A DNA stretch of 64,000 nucleotides from Epsilonproteobacteria bacterium tcs-49 (GCA_002049495.1 LLYS01000002.1:1-64000); one strand, 5' to 3'; counted from the first letter of the stretch, positions 25,447-37,109 are shown. The notes: generated from the letters alone by a model not told the origin. A program made the numbers and translations.

Positions 25447-26284
25447 GGGAGGCTCCTTGCAGCAGCTTGTCGGGATCGAGTTTGTAAAAACGCCGCAACT
25501 CTTTGTATATTTTGGGAAATTTCCGGTGCAGCGCCCGGGGGTTTTGGAAAAACAGCTCCGTCGCCACGGCGAAGAACTCCGCCTCGCTTACGCCCGCGTA
25601 GGCGCCGAAGAGTTTGTAGCGTCCCCAGAAACGGTTTGCAAATCTTTTTTTGCGCACCTTGTCGTAGACGCTGAACATATCCTTTGCCCACGCGTCGTAA
25701 AGGGAGTGCTCCATAGGAGGGACCCCGTCCGCCGCGCCGCTGGCAAAATCCAGCTCGTGGGCAAATTCGTGGATGATAACGTTGTGATCGCGAAGCTGCA
25801 GCGCCTGTTTCTTACCGCTGTGCCACGAGACGATCACCGCGCTGCCGTCGCTTTGTCCCTGCAGAACCTGCTTTTGCAGGGTGTGGACGCCCCCGTAGGA
25901 TTTAATTTCATCGATAATATACTCATAGGGGTAGATATAGATCGTTTGCAGGTTGTCGTAGCGGCGGCCGTTGCCCAGGGTCAGCAAGCAGGCGAAAAAA
26001 GCGACGGTGACCTTCATACGCTCCGTCACCTCCGTATGGGCTCCGATCCACTCCTTTTCGTTGATAAAAAGCATCATTTCAAAATGCAGTTTGGGCAGCA
26101 GCTTCTCAGGCAGGCTGCGGTAATAAGGTAGTGAGCGCAGGATCTCTTCGTAGCGCTTTGGCAAAGGCTGCTTTTGCAACCTTTTTACCAGCAGGATATG
26201 CTTGGTATAAAGCAGGGTTTGATAAAACAGAAACAGTCCCAAAAAGCCCAGCAGGACTTGGATAAGCAGAAGTTGGTAGGGCAA
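25439..26284 (-). CDS. mtfA: MtfA-like zinc peptidase (M90 family)
   Basis: Zinc-dependent peptidase related to MtfA, which in E. coli binds the Mlc repressor. The 281-residue protein carries the HEFAHELD signature, followed by a downstream glutamate region (EFFAVATELFF) that supplies the third ligand. Unlike E. coli MtfA it begins with a hydrophobic segment (about 4-27) that would anchor it in the membrane. The FGAYAGVSEAEFFA segment is typical. Starts eight bases after queF and overlaps recQ by 8 bp, so it is in the gyrB-recQ minus-strand group. Confidence 0.85.
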   Translation of the reverse strand: MPYQLLLIQVLLGFLGLFLFYQTLLYTKHILLVKRLQKQPLPKRYEEILRSLPYYRSLPEKLLPKLHFEMMLFINEKEWIGAHTEVTERMKVTVAFFACLLTLGNGRRYDNLQTIYIYPYEYIIDEIKSYGGVHTLQKQVLQGQSDGSAVIVSWHSGKKQALQLRDHNVIIHEFAHELDFASGAADGVPPMEHSLYDAWAKDMFSVYDKVRKKRFANRFWGRYKLFGAYAGVSEAEFFAVATELFFQNPRALHRKFPKIYKELRRFYKLDPDKLLQGASRE

Positions 26285-26292
26285 AAGCGACC

Positions 26293-26691
26293 TTACGCAC
26301 CGTCGCTTCGCAGGGACACTTTGTCGCTGTCGATTTCGACGACGGTGTGCACGTTGCCGCGGGGTTCGAAATCCGCCGTGATCTTCATCCAGCGCGGGCG
26401 CAGCTTTTCATAGAGCGTATCGTAGATCTCATTGGCCGCGTTCTCGTGGGAGATGTAGCGGTTTGCGAAGGTGTTGATGTAGAGTTTGATCGCTTTGAGT
26501 TCCACGACAAGGTCGTTGGGGATATACTCCAACCTGATCGTCGCGAAATCCGGATAGCCGCTTCTGGGGCACTTGGACATGAACTCTGGCAGCTCGATTT
26601 TGATGAGGTAATCTTTCTTATTGTCGTTGGGCCAGTAGTGTTCATCTTGCGTGATGTCAAAGTCGTTGATCTCTTGTTCGCCGTATTTCAT
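26293..26691 (-). CDS. queF: NADPH-dependent 7-cyano-7-deazaguanine reductase QueF
   Basis: Reduces preQ0 to preQ1 in queuosine synthesis. This is the short, single-domain type (132 residues). The catalytic cysteine is C41 in SKCPRSGYPDF, with D48 nearby. The QueF signature ELKAIKLY lies at 64-71, followed by the conserved YISHENAANEIYD. Only one base separates it from the preceding GGDEF/EAL gene. The other queuosine genes are not in the window. Confidence 0.95.
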   Translation of the reverse strand: MKYGEQEINDFDITQDEHYWPNDNKKDYLIKIELPEFMSKCPRSGYPDFATIRLEYIPNDLVVELKAIKLYINTFANRYISHENAANEIYDTLYEKLRPRWMKITADFEPRGNVHTVVEIDSDKVSLRSDGA

Positions 26692-26692
26692 A

Positions 26693-28108
26693 TTATTCCT
26701 TTAATAAATCGTTTTGACTGTAGAGTTTGCCGATGATAAAACCCTGGATGTGATCCACGTCCAACTCCCTGGCCTCTTCGGCCTGCCAGGGTTTGTCGAT
26801 CCATTTGAGCACGGTTTCAACCTCCATCTCTTTGCACATCTTGACAAAGGCTTTAAGAGTCGTGCGGTAGGAGGGGTCTTTGAGGTGGCTGCTAAACTCC
26901 TTGTCAAACTGCACGATATCGATGGGCAGCTGCTTAATATACTCCAGCGAAGCGTTCATCGCCCCGAAGTTGTCCAGACACAGCCGCAGCCCAAAGCCTT
27001 TGAGGCGCGTAAGCGTCTTTTTGTATTTGGCGATATCGTGATACACCTTGTTTTCGTACAGTTCGATCACGAAGCGCTCCGCAGCCGCGCCGCGGCGTTC
27101 GATGGTTTCAAACAGTTCGTTGGCGAACTCCTCGTTGCGCAGGGAGAAAGGCGATATGTTAAAACTCAGCGCAAAGCCCTCCTTTTGTCGCATGATTTTT
27201 GCAAGGGCGTCGGTGATCCCCAGATCAAAGGTTTGTTCCATATCCAGCCGGTTGATAACGGGGATATACTTTTTCGCGGGCAGCTTGCCAAAGCTATCCG
27301 TGCGCAGTTTGATGATCGCTTCATAGAGGGCGACCTCCCCGTTTTGAATGGTTTTGATGGGTTTGAAGCGAAAATCAAAATCTTTCCGTTTCGCCGCGTC
27401 GATGATCTCCTGTTCAAAAGCCGAAAGGTTTTTGATATCCTGGATACTGACCGAGCGGCGGGTATCTTTGGATGCTTTTTGGTGCACCGTATCGTAGAGG
27501 TGTTCGATGGTTTTGGCGATATCGTCTATACTCAGACTCACCGCGCTGTGCAGTTCGATATCCAGTTCACACAGACTGGTGGTTTTGTGCTGGAACTCCG
27601 TCAGCAGTTTTTGCATCTGCTCGGGGGTCAGGGTGGAGCCGATGATAAAATCCGCCCCCTGAAAGCGCCCGATCAGCGGCCGATCCCCACGGCTTTGCAA
27701 AAAGGAATCCAGCGTATCCGCGAAGCGCTGGAGGATATAATCCCCCCGCTCGTAACCGTAGTGGTTGTTGATTTCGTACACGTTTTTTATCTGGATCAGC
27801 GAGATGGAGTTTAACAGCTGCTTCTTTTGGTACTGCCGCAGCTCCCCGTGGATACTTTCACGGTTGAACGTCTTGGTCAGTGGATCGATGATGGAACTGC
27901 TGTCGCTTTGGTTGATCAGATAAAAGATATAGTATACGATCGTGATGATACTCACGCTTAAAAAGGTGGCTTTAAAGACCAGATCGTTTAAAGCCGCGGG
28001 CAGAGTAAAAAGTACGACCGTAGTAATCAGCAGTAAAAAGATAGGCACACCCATCCGCAGGGCAAGAAGAAATCTCCTTGTCCTATCTTTTTTCATCGCG
28101 TATGACAT
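26693..28108 (-). CDS. Membrane GGDEF/EAL protein with degenerate catalytic motifs
   Basis: A 471-residue protein with two N-terminal membrane helices (about 17-40 and 45-66), a GGDEF-fold domain (about 74-200) and an EAL-fold domain (about 230-465). The GGDEF signature reads QGADF (150-154), so diguanylate cyclase activity is unlikely. In the EAL domain the EAL motif reads EAI (264-266), the usual DDFGTG is DNFGAM, and the later glutamate motifs are replaced (KWID where EGVE is expected). Phosphodiesterase activity is therefore also doubtful. A c-di-GMP-binding or protein-interaction role is more likely. It lies 36 bp after gyrB and one base before queF. Confidence 0.85.
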   Translation of the reverse strand: MSYAMKKDRTRRFLLALRMGVPIFLLLITTVVLFTLPAALNDLVFKATFLSVSIITIVYYIFYLINQSDSSSIIDPLTKTFNRESIHGELRQYQKKQLLNSISLIQIKNVYEINNHYGYERGDYILQRFADTLDSFLQSRGDRPLIGRFQGADFIIGSTLTPEQMQKLLTEFQHKTTSLCELDIELHSAVSLSIDDIAKTIEHLYDTVHQKASKDTRRSVSIQDIKNLSAFEQEIIDAAKRKDFDFRFKPIKTIQNGEVALYEAIIKLRTDSFGKLPAKKYIPVINRLDMEQTFDLGITDALAKIMRQKEGFALSFNISPFSLRNEEFANELFETIERRGAAAERFVIELYENKVYHDIAKYKKTLTRLKGFGLRLCLDNFGAMNASLEYIKQLPIDIVQFDKEFSSHLKDPSYRTTLKAFVKMCKEMEVETVLKWIDKPWQAEEARELDVDHIQGFIIGKLYSQNDLLKE

Positions 28109-28144
28109 GGCGGCCTTTCTGAAAGCAGGTGTGTAAAACCCGGA

Positions 28145-30502
<2,358 letters not shown>

Positions 30503-30589
30503 TTAGAATTAGTTGCAATTTTTCAAGTTATTTTACCCAAGTTATGGTATAGTTTCGTTTAAATTTGATGAGAAAGGGGGTGATGTCAA

Positions 30590-30802
30590 GTGCCCGGTGT
30601 TAAAGTTGGTTCCAACGAATCTTTCGAACAAGCGTATCGAAAGTTTAAAAAACAAACCGATAGGAACTTGATTGTCACTGAGAAGAGACAAAGAAGATTC
30701 TATGAGCCTGCAACTGAGATTCGCAAGAAGCAAAAGATTGCAGCGCGTAAAAAGATGCTGAAAAAGCTCTACATGATGCGAAGATACGAATCAAGACTGT
30801 AG
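30590..30802 (+). CDS. rpsU: 30S ribosomal protein S21
   Basis: Small basic protein of the small-subunit platform, next to the anti-Shine-Dalgarno region. The 70-residue product begins [20 protein letters not shown] and has the characteristic RRFYE and KKQK...ARKKMLKKL basic helix. The start codon is GTG, preceded by a strong AAAGGGGGTGAT ribosome binding site. It is a single gene divergent from gyrB. Confidence 0.97.
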   Translation: MPGVKVGSNESFEQAYRKFKKQTDRNLIVTEKRQRRFYEPATEIRKKQKIAARKKMLKKLYMMRRYESRL

Positions 30803-30815
30803 TCTCTTCAAACCT

Positions 30816-30839
30816 TGCGGTCGCCTTTGGGCGGCCGCA
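30816..30839 (+). terminator. Hairpin after rpsU
   Basis: TGCGGTCGCC (30816-30825) pairs with GGCGGCCGCA (30830-30839), ten pairs with one G-T, loop of four. It starts 13 bases after the rpsU stop. The following sequence has no T-run, so it is a probable but imperfect terminator. Confidence 0.5.
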
Positions 30840-30997
30840 CAGTACTTTCCGCTCCCGATTCCGCAACCTTCCCCCAAAAAAATTGCAACGTAAAACGGTA
30901 AATATGAGACCTTTTTGAGCCGTGATATACATTTTTTATATTATTATGGTAAAATGGTAACAAAATGATACTATTTTTTTAAATTCAGGTTGCATTA

Positions 30998-32206
30998 ATG
31001 ATGGATCAGGTCAAAGATTTAAAAATCCTCTATGTCGAAGACGACGCTACCATGCGGAAAATGTTTGAGCAGGTATTGAAAAAAGTGGTCGAAGTCATCT
31101 ATCTGGCCAAAGACGGCAAAGAGGGTTTAAAAATCTTTGAACAAGGCGGGATCGATATCATTATCACCGATATCAGTATGCCCGAGATGAACGGCCTGGA
31201 GATGGCTGAACATATCCGCAAAAGCGACCCCAATATCCCCATTATCGTCACCTCCTCCTACAGCGAAAGCAAGTACCTGCTTGAAGCGATCGACCGCGAC
31301 GTGACCAGCTATATGCTCAAACCCATCAGTTACGACCTGCTGCGTAAAAAGATCGAGCAGGTAGCCCACTCGGTGTTTTTGGAAAAGCGCCTGGAGCGCA
31401 ACCGCAAAGTGATGCAAAGTGCCATCGACGTGTATGAGGGGTTGGTGGTCGAGATCGTGGCCGATGGGATCGAGTTTGCCAACAGGCACTGTCTGGAAGT
31501 GTTTGATCTGGGGCGAAAACCCACGTTTAAAGAGTTTTCACTGTTTTTCAATACCGAGGATATCGTTGCCCAGGTGGAAGCGCTGCCTGAAAACGACCGC
31601 CTTATCAAAGGGGTCAACGGCCGAAGTTACAGGGTCAATCCCAGCCGTATCGACGAGCAGACGCTGCTGCTTATTATGAATGACGTCACCGAGATGGTAC
31701 AGCGTACCGACGAGTTGGAGCGCGAATCCCTCACCGACGCGCTGACGGGGATTTACAACCGCAAAAAATTCGACCGCTCCCTGATCTATTTTAGAGAATC
31801 TTTGCTTCGCTACAACATCAAGTTTTCGGTTATTTTGTTTGATATCGACCACTTTAAGCGCATCAACGACACCTTCGGCCACGCCGTGGGCGACAGCGTG
31901 CTGAAGCAGTTGACCCAGACGGTGCAGACAAGTATCCGTACCACCGACGTTTTCGCCCGTTGGGGGGGAGAGGAGTTTGTTTTGCTGCTGCCCGAGACCG
32001 ACGCTTACAACGCGGAAACGGTGGCGCAGAATTTGAAAAATCTGATCAAGATCCAGCGCTACGAGGAGGTGGGGCGGATTACTTGCAGTTTCGGGGTGGC
32101 GCAGTACAAAGCAGATCGCAGTTTGGAGGATTTTTTCAAACAGCTTGACGGCGCGCTTTACGAAGCCAAGGAAGCGGGCAGGGACCGGGTGGTACGCGTA
32201 CGCTGA
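30998..32206 (+). CDS. Response regulator with PAS-like middle and GGDEF domain (diguanylate cyclase)
   Basis: Soluble 402-residue protein. The receiver domain (about 6-122) has acidic residues E14-D16, phosphoacceptor D58 and K108. A PAS-like segment (about 135-235) follows. The GGDEF domain at the C-terminus has an intact GGEEF active site (323-327) and an inhibitory I-site RTTD (314-317), correctly five residues upstream, so an active and product-regulated c-di-GMP synthase is expected. Two ATG codons in tandem (30998, 31001) are possible starts. No histidine kinase is adjacent. It lies 54 bp ahead of pyrC in the same orientation but pyrC appears to have its own promoter. Confidence 0.9.
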   Translation: MMDQVKDLKILYVEDDATMRKMFEQVLKKVVEVIYLAKDGKEGLKIFEQGGIDIIITDISMPEMNGLEMAEHIRKSDPNIPIIVTSSYSESKYLLEAIDRDVTSYMLKPISYDLLRKKIEQVAHSVFLEKRLERNRKVMQSAIDVYEGLVVEIVADGIEFANRHCLEVFDLGRKPTFKEFSLFFNTEDIVAQVEALPENDRLIKGVNGRSYRVNPSRIDEQTLLLIMNDVTEMVQRTDELERESLTDALTGIYNRKKFDRSLIYFRESLLRYNIKFSVILFDIDHFKRINDTFGHAVGDSVLKQLTQTVQTSIRTTDVFARWGGEEFVLLLPETDAYNAETVAQNLKNLIKIQRYEEVGRITCSFGVAQYKADRSLEDFFKQLDGALYEAKEAGRDRVVRVR

Positions 32207-32212
32207 AAATTG

Positions 32213-32221
32213 TGGTAAAAT
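32213..32221 (+). promoter_or_regulatory. Extended -10 element for pyrC
   Basis: TG-G-TAAAAT at 32213-32221, 39 bases before the pyrC ATG and starting seven bases after the preceding stop codon. Confidence 0.4.
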
Positions 32222-32259
32222 TGCATAAAAATTACGCCCCCGCGGCGAAAGGATAGTTT

Positions 32260-33255
32260 ATGCAGCTACAACTCCACACTCCTCTGGATATGCACCTGCA
32301 CCTGCGCCAGGGCGAGATGCTTCAAAACATCGCAAAATGCAGCAGCGATTTTTTCAGCGGCGCGATCATCATGCCAAATACGGTACCGCCGGTCACCACC
32401 AAAGAGCAGCTGCTTGGGTATAAGCGGGAGATTTTGAACAACACGAGCGGGTTTACCCCCTATATGACGCTATTTTTCAAAAACGATTACGATAAAACCT
32501 TTTTGCAAAGCGTGCGCGACGAACTTACCGCGATCAAACTCTACCCCGCCGGGATCACCACCAACAGCGAAGGCGGGGTCAGCGGGTTTGGAATCGAAGA
32601 GCTTGAACCCACGCTGCAGGCGATGAGCGAGCTGGGGATACCCCTGTGCATCCACGGCGAGAGCGACGGCTTCGTGATGGACCGCGAGGCGGAGTTCATG
32701 CCCATCTACGAATCGATCGCGAAAAACTTTCCCGACCTGACGATCATCATGGAACATATCACCACCAAAGCGGCGGTGGAGACGCTGCAAAAGTATGACA
32801 ACCTTTTTGCGACCATTACGCTGCACCACCTCTATATCACCCTGGACGACGTAGCGGGCGGGATGCTGCAGCCGCACCTGTTTTGCAAACCCATCGCCAA
32901 GCGCCCCGAGGACAAGGCGGCACTGCAAAGCGTCGCTTTCAGCGGGCATGAAAAGGTGATGTTCGGCAGCGATTCCGCGCCCCATCCCAGAGATAAAAAA
33001 GAGAGCTGCGGTTGTGCGGCGGGGGTTTTTACCGCACCCGTAGCGCTTCCCGCACTGGCGCAGATCTTTGAGCAAAACGGCGCGCTGGATAAGCTGCAAG
33101 CCTTTATCGGCGACAACGCCCGGCGTATCTACGGCGTACAGGCACCGGAAAAAACGGTCACGCTGGAGAAAAAACCCTTTGAAGTGGCCCAAACCTACGG
33201 CGGCGTGGTGCCGATGTTTGCGGGGCAGACCCTGGAGTGGAGCGTCGTGCAGTGA
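32260..33255 (+). CDS. pyrC: Dihydroorotase PyrC
   Basis: Zinc amidohydrolase closing the dihydroorotate ring in pyrimidine synthesis. The 331-residue protein is of the E. coli PyrC (type II) group. Metal ligands are in DMHLHLR (H12, H14), the carboxylated-lysine motif is AIKLYPAGITTNS, and further histidines are in IHGE and MEHITT. The catalytic aspartate is in GSDSAPH. It overlaps the following transporter by 4 bp (GTGA), suggesting coupling. Confidence 0.96.
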   Translation: MQLQLHTPLDMHLHLRQGEMLQNIAKCSSDFFSGAIIMPNTVPPVTTKEQLLGYKREILNNTSGFTPYMTLFFKNDYDKTFLQSVRDELTAIKLYPAGITTNSEGGVSGFGIEELEPTLQAMSELGIPLCIHGESDGFVMDREAEFMPIYESIAKNFPDLTIIMEHITTKAAVETLQKYDNLFATITLHHLYITLDDVAGGMLQPHLFCKPIAKRPEDKAALQSVAFSGHEKVMFGSDSAPHPRDKKESCGCAAGVFTAPVALPALAQIFEQNGALDKLQAFIGDNARRIYGVQAPEKTVTLEKKPFEVAQTYGGVVPMFAGQTLEWSVVQ

Positions 33256-34349
33256 TCTTTTCGCTGGGGGCGTTTTACTTTTTCTACTTTGCCGTTATCG
33301 GCGTGTATGTGATCTTTATGCCCCAGATCAGTAAATCGGTGGGCTACAGCCCCTTTGAGGTGGGGGTACTGTTTGCATCGGCGCCCCTGATGCGCTTTAT
33401 CGTTCCCTTTTTTTTCCGCAGGCACTTCGAACTGACCCACCGGGTGTTCAACCTGTCGCTGCTGACCGCGTTTTTGGCGGTGTCGTCTTTTTTTATCACT
33501 ATCGAAAATTTTTATCTTTTTCTACTCTCCAATCTGCTTTTTGGCGCTACGCTTTCGCTTTCGCTGCCCTATGTGGAGGCGGCAAGCCTTGAGATCGTTT
33601 CAAAACAGCGCTACGGCAAGGTGCGCCTTTTTGGTTCCGTGGGGTTTATGATCATCGCGCTGCTACTGGGCAAGTTTCTCTCAAGCCCCACCCAGGCGAT
33701 CGGGTATCTGGCGGGGACCACCTTTTTTACCATGGTCTTTGGCATGGCGATCATCCACCTGCAAAAAAAGCACAGCATCGCTTCAAAGTCAGAGGAGGGG
33801 GAGTTTTCCCTGCTGCGCTTCTGGCCCTTTTGGGTCAGCGCGTTTTTGATGCAGCTGAGTTTCGGCGGATTTTACCAGTTTTTTACCATCTACGAAAGCG
33901 ATATGGGGGTGAGTTTGGAGGTGATCAGCTGGATGTGGAGTTTTGGCGTATTGTGTGAAATCGTGATGCTGTATTTTCAGGGTCCGCTGCTGCGCAAAAA
34001 CCTGTTGACGCTTTTGCAGCTGACGGTGCTGCTGACGGCGATTCGCTGGATGATTCTGTTTCTTTTCCCCGAGCAGCTGTGGGTGGTGTTTGCGTCCCAA
34101 AGCATCCACGCTTTCAGTTTCGCACTGTACCATACCGCGGCGATCAGTTACGTCTTTATGCTCTATAGCGACAAAAAGCTTGCCCAGCAGTTTTTCCTGG
34201 GCATCGCTTTCGGGCTGGGGGCCTTTGTGGGTTCTATCACCGCCGGGGCGATGTATGGGGAGTATCTGTTCTTGTTTGAATCGCTGGTGGCCTTTGCGGC
34301 CTTTGCGATTTTGTTTAAACAGAAGCGCTTTGAACTAAGGGGCGCTTAG
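33252..34349 (+). CDS. Major facilitator superfamily transporter
   Basis: Inner-membrane protein of about 365 residues with roughly 11-12 hydrophobic segments. It resembles the MFS group that includes HcaT/LacY-like permeases: YGKVRLFGSVGF after helix 4 is the typical loop motif (here replacing G-x-x-x-D-R-x-G-R-R). The substrate is unknown. The chosen GTG at 33252 overlaps the pyrC stop as GTGA and has GGAG nine bases upstream; a GTG at 33237 is the alternative. The coupling to pyrC suggests a link to nucleobase metabolism, but this is inference. Its end overlaps the DUF748 gene by 15 bp within an inverted repeat. Confidence 0.82.
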   Translation: MIFSLGAFYFFYFAVIGVYVIFMPQISKSVGYSPFEVGVLFASAPLMRFIVPFFFRRHFELTHRVFNLSLLTAFLAVSSFFITIENFYLFLLSNLLFGATLSLSLPYVEAASLEIVSKQRYGKVRLFGSVGFMIIALLLGKFLSSPTQAIGYLAGTTFFTMVFGMAIIHLQKKHSIASKSEEGEFSLLRFWPFWVSAFLMQLSFGGFYQFFTIYESDMGVSLEVISWMWSFGVLCEIVMLYFQGPLLRKNLLTLLQLTVLLTAIRWMILFLFPEQLWVVFASQSIHAFSFALYHTAAISYVFMLYSDKKLAQQFFLGIAFGLGAFVGSITAGAMYGEYLFLFESLVAFAAFAILFKQKRFELRGA

Positions 34350-34356
34350 TTCAAAG
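34328..34356. terminator. Inverted repeat spanning both stop codons of a convergent pair
   Basis: An 11-bp perfect stem, 34328-34338 pairing with 34346-34356, encloses a 7-base loop. It contains the stop codons of the MFS gene (34347-34349) and of the DUF748 gene (34335-34337 on the minus strand). It works identically on both strands and so may end both transcripts, though no T-run follows on either side. Confidence 0.55.
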
Positions 34357-37001
34357 GTGGCCTTCAGGCTGTTTTCCCGGGGCGTATCGCAGATAGCTAC
34401 GCGCTCGGGGGCGGCTCCCATCTCAAGAAGATAGGCTTTGATATTCTCCGCCCGCTGCCGGGCAAGCTTTTCGATGCGGGCTTTGGAAACGGGGAAAGTT
34501 TTTTGCAAAGCCTCTTGCAGCAGGGCTTTGTAGCGCTCTTCATTGATCGTTGCGTTTTGCTCCTGTGCCTCTTTTCGCAACGCTTCAAGCGCTATCTTTT
34601 CTCCCTGGGCCAGGGCTTCAAGATCGATCAAAACCGGCTTCTCGGGCAGTGTTTGCTGCAGCATAGCCGCTTGTAAAGCGGCGGTATCCGCCTGCTTGTG
34701 GAGCGCACCGCAGATACTCAGATGCAGCTGTTTCCGCTTTTTCAGCGCTTCAAGCAGCAGATCGAGCTTTTCTTGCTGTTTACGCGTTAAGGCCGCCTCT
34801 CCGGCGGCGAACTCAAGATAGCGCAGCTCCTGCGCATCCATTCCCAAAACGGAGCCAAGGAGGGTAAAGGGGGACGCGGCGGCTTTGGTGACGATATTCA
34901 TCAGTGCCTGAACAACGACGCCGCTGACACTGAAATCGGGATCGTCGACACGGTTGCTTAGGCTCAGATCCAGCGAAATTTGTTTATTGAGATCTTGCAA
35001 AAGGGCGATAGCCAGCCCCGTGGGGAGAGAATCTGCTCCCGATTCATTTTCATAGGGCGAAAGGACCAGTTCGTCGATAAGCAACTCGTTCTTGGCTTGA
35101 AGCAGGGAATCTTTCAGGGTATAGCGCATATCCACGGTGAGCTTTCCCTTCTCGATCTTTTGGCCGATCCCTTTGTAGCTGTAGCCTGAAAGGTTTTGCA
35201 GGTTGAAACGGTCAAGTTTTGCTTCTACGGTGGTGTTTTTCAAAGGGGCGAACGCTTCGGTTGAGATGCGGGCATCAAGCTTTGCAAAGGAGTTGATCAG
35301 CGCTTGCAACTCCATGGCGCTGAGCTTTCCTTTGCCCAGAGCACCGCTGTGGAGTACGATTTCGGTTACGTCAAGCCGCGAGGGCGGGGCCGTGGAAAGA
35401 TCTTGGAAATGTATCTCCCCGTCGGCAACACGGATATCATCGATAGCGATATCTGCGGATCGGCCTTTTGTTTCTTTCGCCTTGGGGGCGTTTTGTTTGG
35501 GAGGTTTGGTGAGTCGTGAAAGATTGGTCGCGCCGTTTTTATCTTTATAGATATAAAAGCGCGGTTGTTTCAAGGTGATCTTTTGGGGATTGAGCAATCG
35601 CTTTTTGTGTTCGTAGCGCAACCGGTCGATACGGAGTTCTTCGAGGGTGAGCAGCTTTTGCCGCGCCGCGCCGTTTCGCAGGGCAAAATCCCTGAGCGTG
35701 ATCAGGGTATCGCCGCGCAGGTCCAAAGACTCCTTGCTCTCCAGGGCGAGACTCCCCTCCGCCCACACTTTTCCCGAGGCGATCTCGAGGTTTGTCGCAG
35801 GTTGCAGGTAGGGCGTATAGGGAGCCAGGGCTACGCTTTGGAGAAGGAAGTCGCCCTCAAACCGTTTTGGGGGCAGGGCAAACTCGCCGTTAAACGCGAC
35901 GCTTCCTCCGGAGTTTAGCGTCGCGTTTCCCTCAAGCCCGAACGGATCGTTGAGCCCAAAGCCCTCCACCCGCAGCGCCGCTTTGTCCATGCGGTGGATG
36001 AAAGCGGGCTGCAAAGTCCGGTCAAAAAATGCCGTTTGTTCAAACCGGGTATGCATAGTACCCGTTTTCAGAGCAAGCGCTTTGTTTTGCAGCTTCATAT
36101 GGAAAGTGTCCAGATCAAAACCGATCTTTTGCGCCCTAAGCAGGGCCGAACCGTTTTGCTCCAGCCCCAGTGCGTCAAGCTTTCCCCGGAGTTTTGAAAG
36201 CGACACTTCCAGCCCCCCGTTGTGGCGCATCCGCAGATCGGTTTTGTACTCCAGCGTACCGCTTGTCAAAGTAGCGGGCAGCTGCCGCTGTATATAGGTG
36301 TGCACATTGGAAAGATCGACCTTGCGGTGGTTGATCCGGGTTTCGAGATTAAAAGGGTTAAGCGACAACCTGCCCCGCAGCTCCAGCACCCCCAACTCCC
36401 CGAGGTTAAAACGCGCGAGGGTGCTGCTGTTGTCGTTTTGCAGCGTTGAAAAGTTTTCCCCTTCGTAGCTGATGGGACCGAAGGTTTTACGGTATGGTGT
36501 CTGTTGGGAACTGTCGCTGAAGGTGGTGCGCAGTTTCGTGATGGAGAGTTTGTCTATCACCAAGCCAAAGATGCCGTTTCCCGCCTCCTGTTGAGGGGGA
36601 GCTTTCTCCGTTTCGGGGGCGAAAATCCGGCTGTAGTTAAGCTGTGCCTCTGCATCCAGAGCCGGGTAGAGGTGCAACCTCTCAACCGTGACGCTTTGAA
36701 GGTGGAGGTAGCCTTTAAAGATCGAATCAAGCTCCAGGTCGGCATGGAGGTAGGGGAGTGTAAGCAACTCTTTGCCTCCGGCGTCTTTTAACGAAAGCTG
36801 TTGAAAACTAAGGAAAAACGTATAGGGATTAAAGTACACTTTCTGTATCTGCATCCTCACCCCGAAGCGCTCATGCAGCTGCTTGGCCCCCTGGGTTTTG
36901 AGCAGATAGGGCAGGGCGAAAAACCCCAGGGCGGTATAGAGGATGACGATCAGCATCAGCCAGGTACGTTTTAAGCGCAGATAGGGAAGAACTGTTTTCA
37001 T
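34335..37001 (-). CDS. AsmA-like DUF748 envelope protein
   Basis: Large protein (888 residues) with one N-terminal membrane helix (about 12-35) and a long periplasmic part of repeating beta strands, typical of the AsmA/TamB/YhdP-like DUF748 family. Such proteins form grooved bridges implicated in lipid transport between membranes. Segments such as ADIAIDDIRVADGEIHFQD and SGYSYKGIGQKIEKGKLTVD match DUF748. The C-terminal end has a helical OmpA-like flavour (RQRAENIKAYLLEMGAAPERV). It is a single gene divergent from the phospholipase gene, which fits a shared role in outer-membrane lipid upkeep, though that link is my inference. Confidence 0.82.
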   Translation of the reverse strand: MKTVLPYLRLKRTWLMLIVILYTALGFFALPYLLKTQGAKQLHERFGVRMQIQKVYFNPYTFFLSFQQLSLKDAGGKELLTLPYLHADLELDSIFKGYLHLQSVTVERLHLYPALDAEAQLNYSRIFAPETEKAPPQQEAGNGIFGLVIDKLSITKLRTTFSDSSQQTPYRKTFGPISYEGENFSTLQNDNSSTLARFNLGELGVLELRGRLSLNPFNLETRINHRKVDLSNVHTYIQRQLPATLTSGTLEYKTDLRMRHNGGLEVSLSKLRGKLDALGLEQNGSALLRAQKIGFDLDTFHMKLQNKALALKTGTMHTRFEQTAFFDRTLQPAFIHRMDKAALRVEGFGLNDPFGLEGNATLNSGGSVAFNGEFALPPKRFEGDFLLQSVALAPYTPYLQPATNLEIASGKVWAEGSLALESKESLDLRGDTLITLRDFALRNGAARQKLLTLEELRIDRLRYEHKKRLLNPQKITLKQPRFYIYKDKNGATNLSRLTKPPKQNAPKAKETKGRSADIAIDDIRVADGEIHFQDLSTAPPSRLDVTEIVLHSGALGKGKLSAMELQALINSFAKLDARISTEAFAPLKNTTVEAKLDRFNLQNLSGYSYKGIGQKIEKGKLTVDMRYTLKDSLLQAKNELLIDELVLSPYENESGADSLPTGLAIALLQDLNKQISLDLSLSNRVDDPDFSVSGVVVQALMNIVTKAAASPFTLLGSVLGMDAQELRYLEFAAGEAALTRKQQEKLDLLLEALKKRKQLHLSICGALHKQADTAALQAAMLQQTLPEKPVLIDLEALAQGEKIALEALRKEAQEQNATINEERYKALLQEALQKTFPVSKARIEKLARQRAENIKAYLLEMGAAPERVAICDTPRENSLKATFELSAP

Positions 37002-37109
37002 GGCACACCCGTGTTCGTAAGATTATAAGGCCACCTTTAAAAACTCTATGATCCGCACAGGGTTTTTAGAGGTGGCCATAATCCATTATAGCATAGAGAG
37101 GATACAAAG

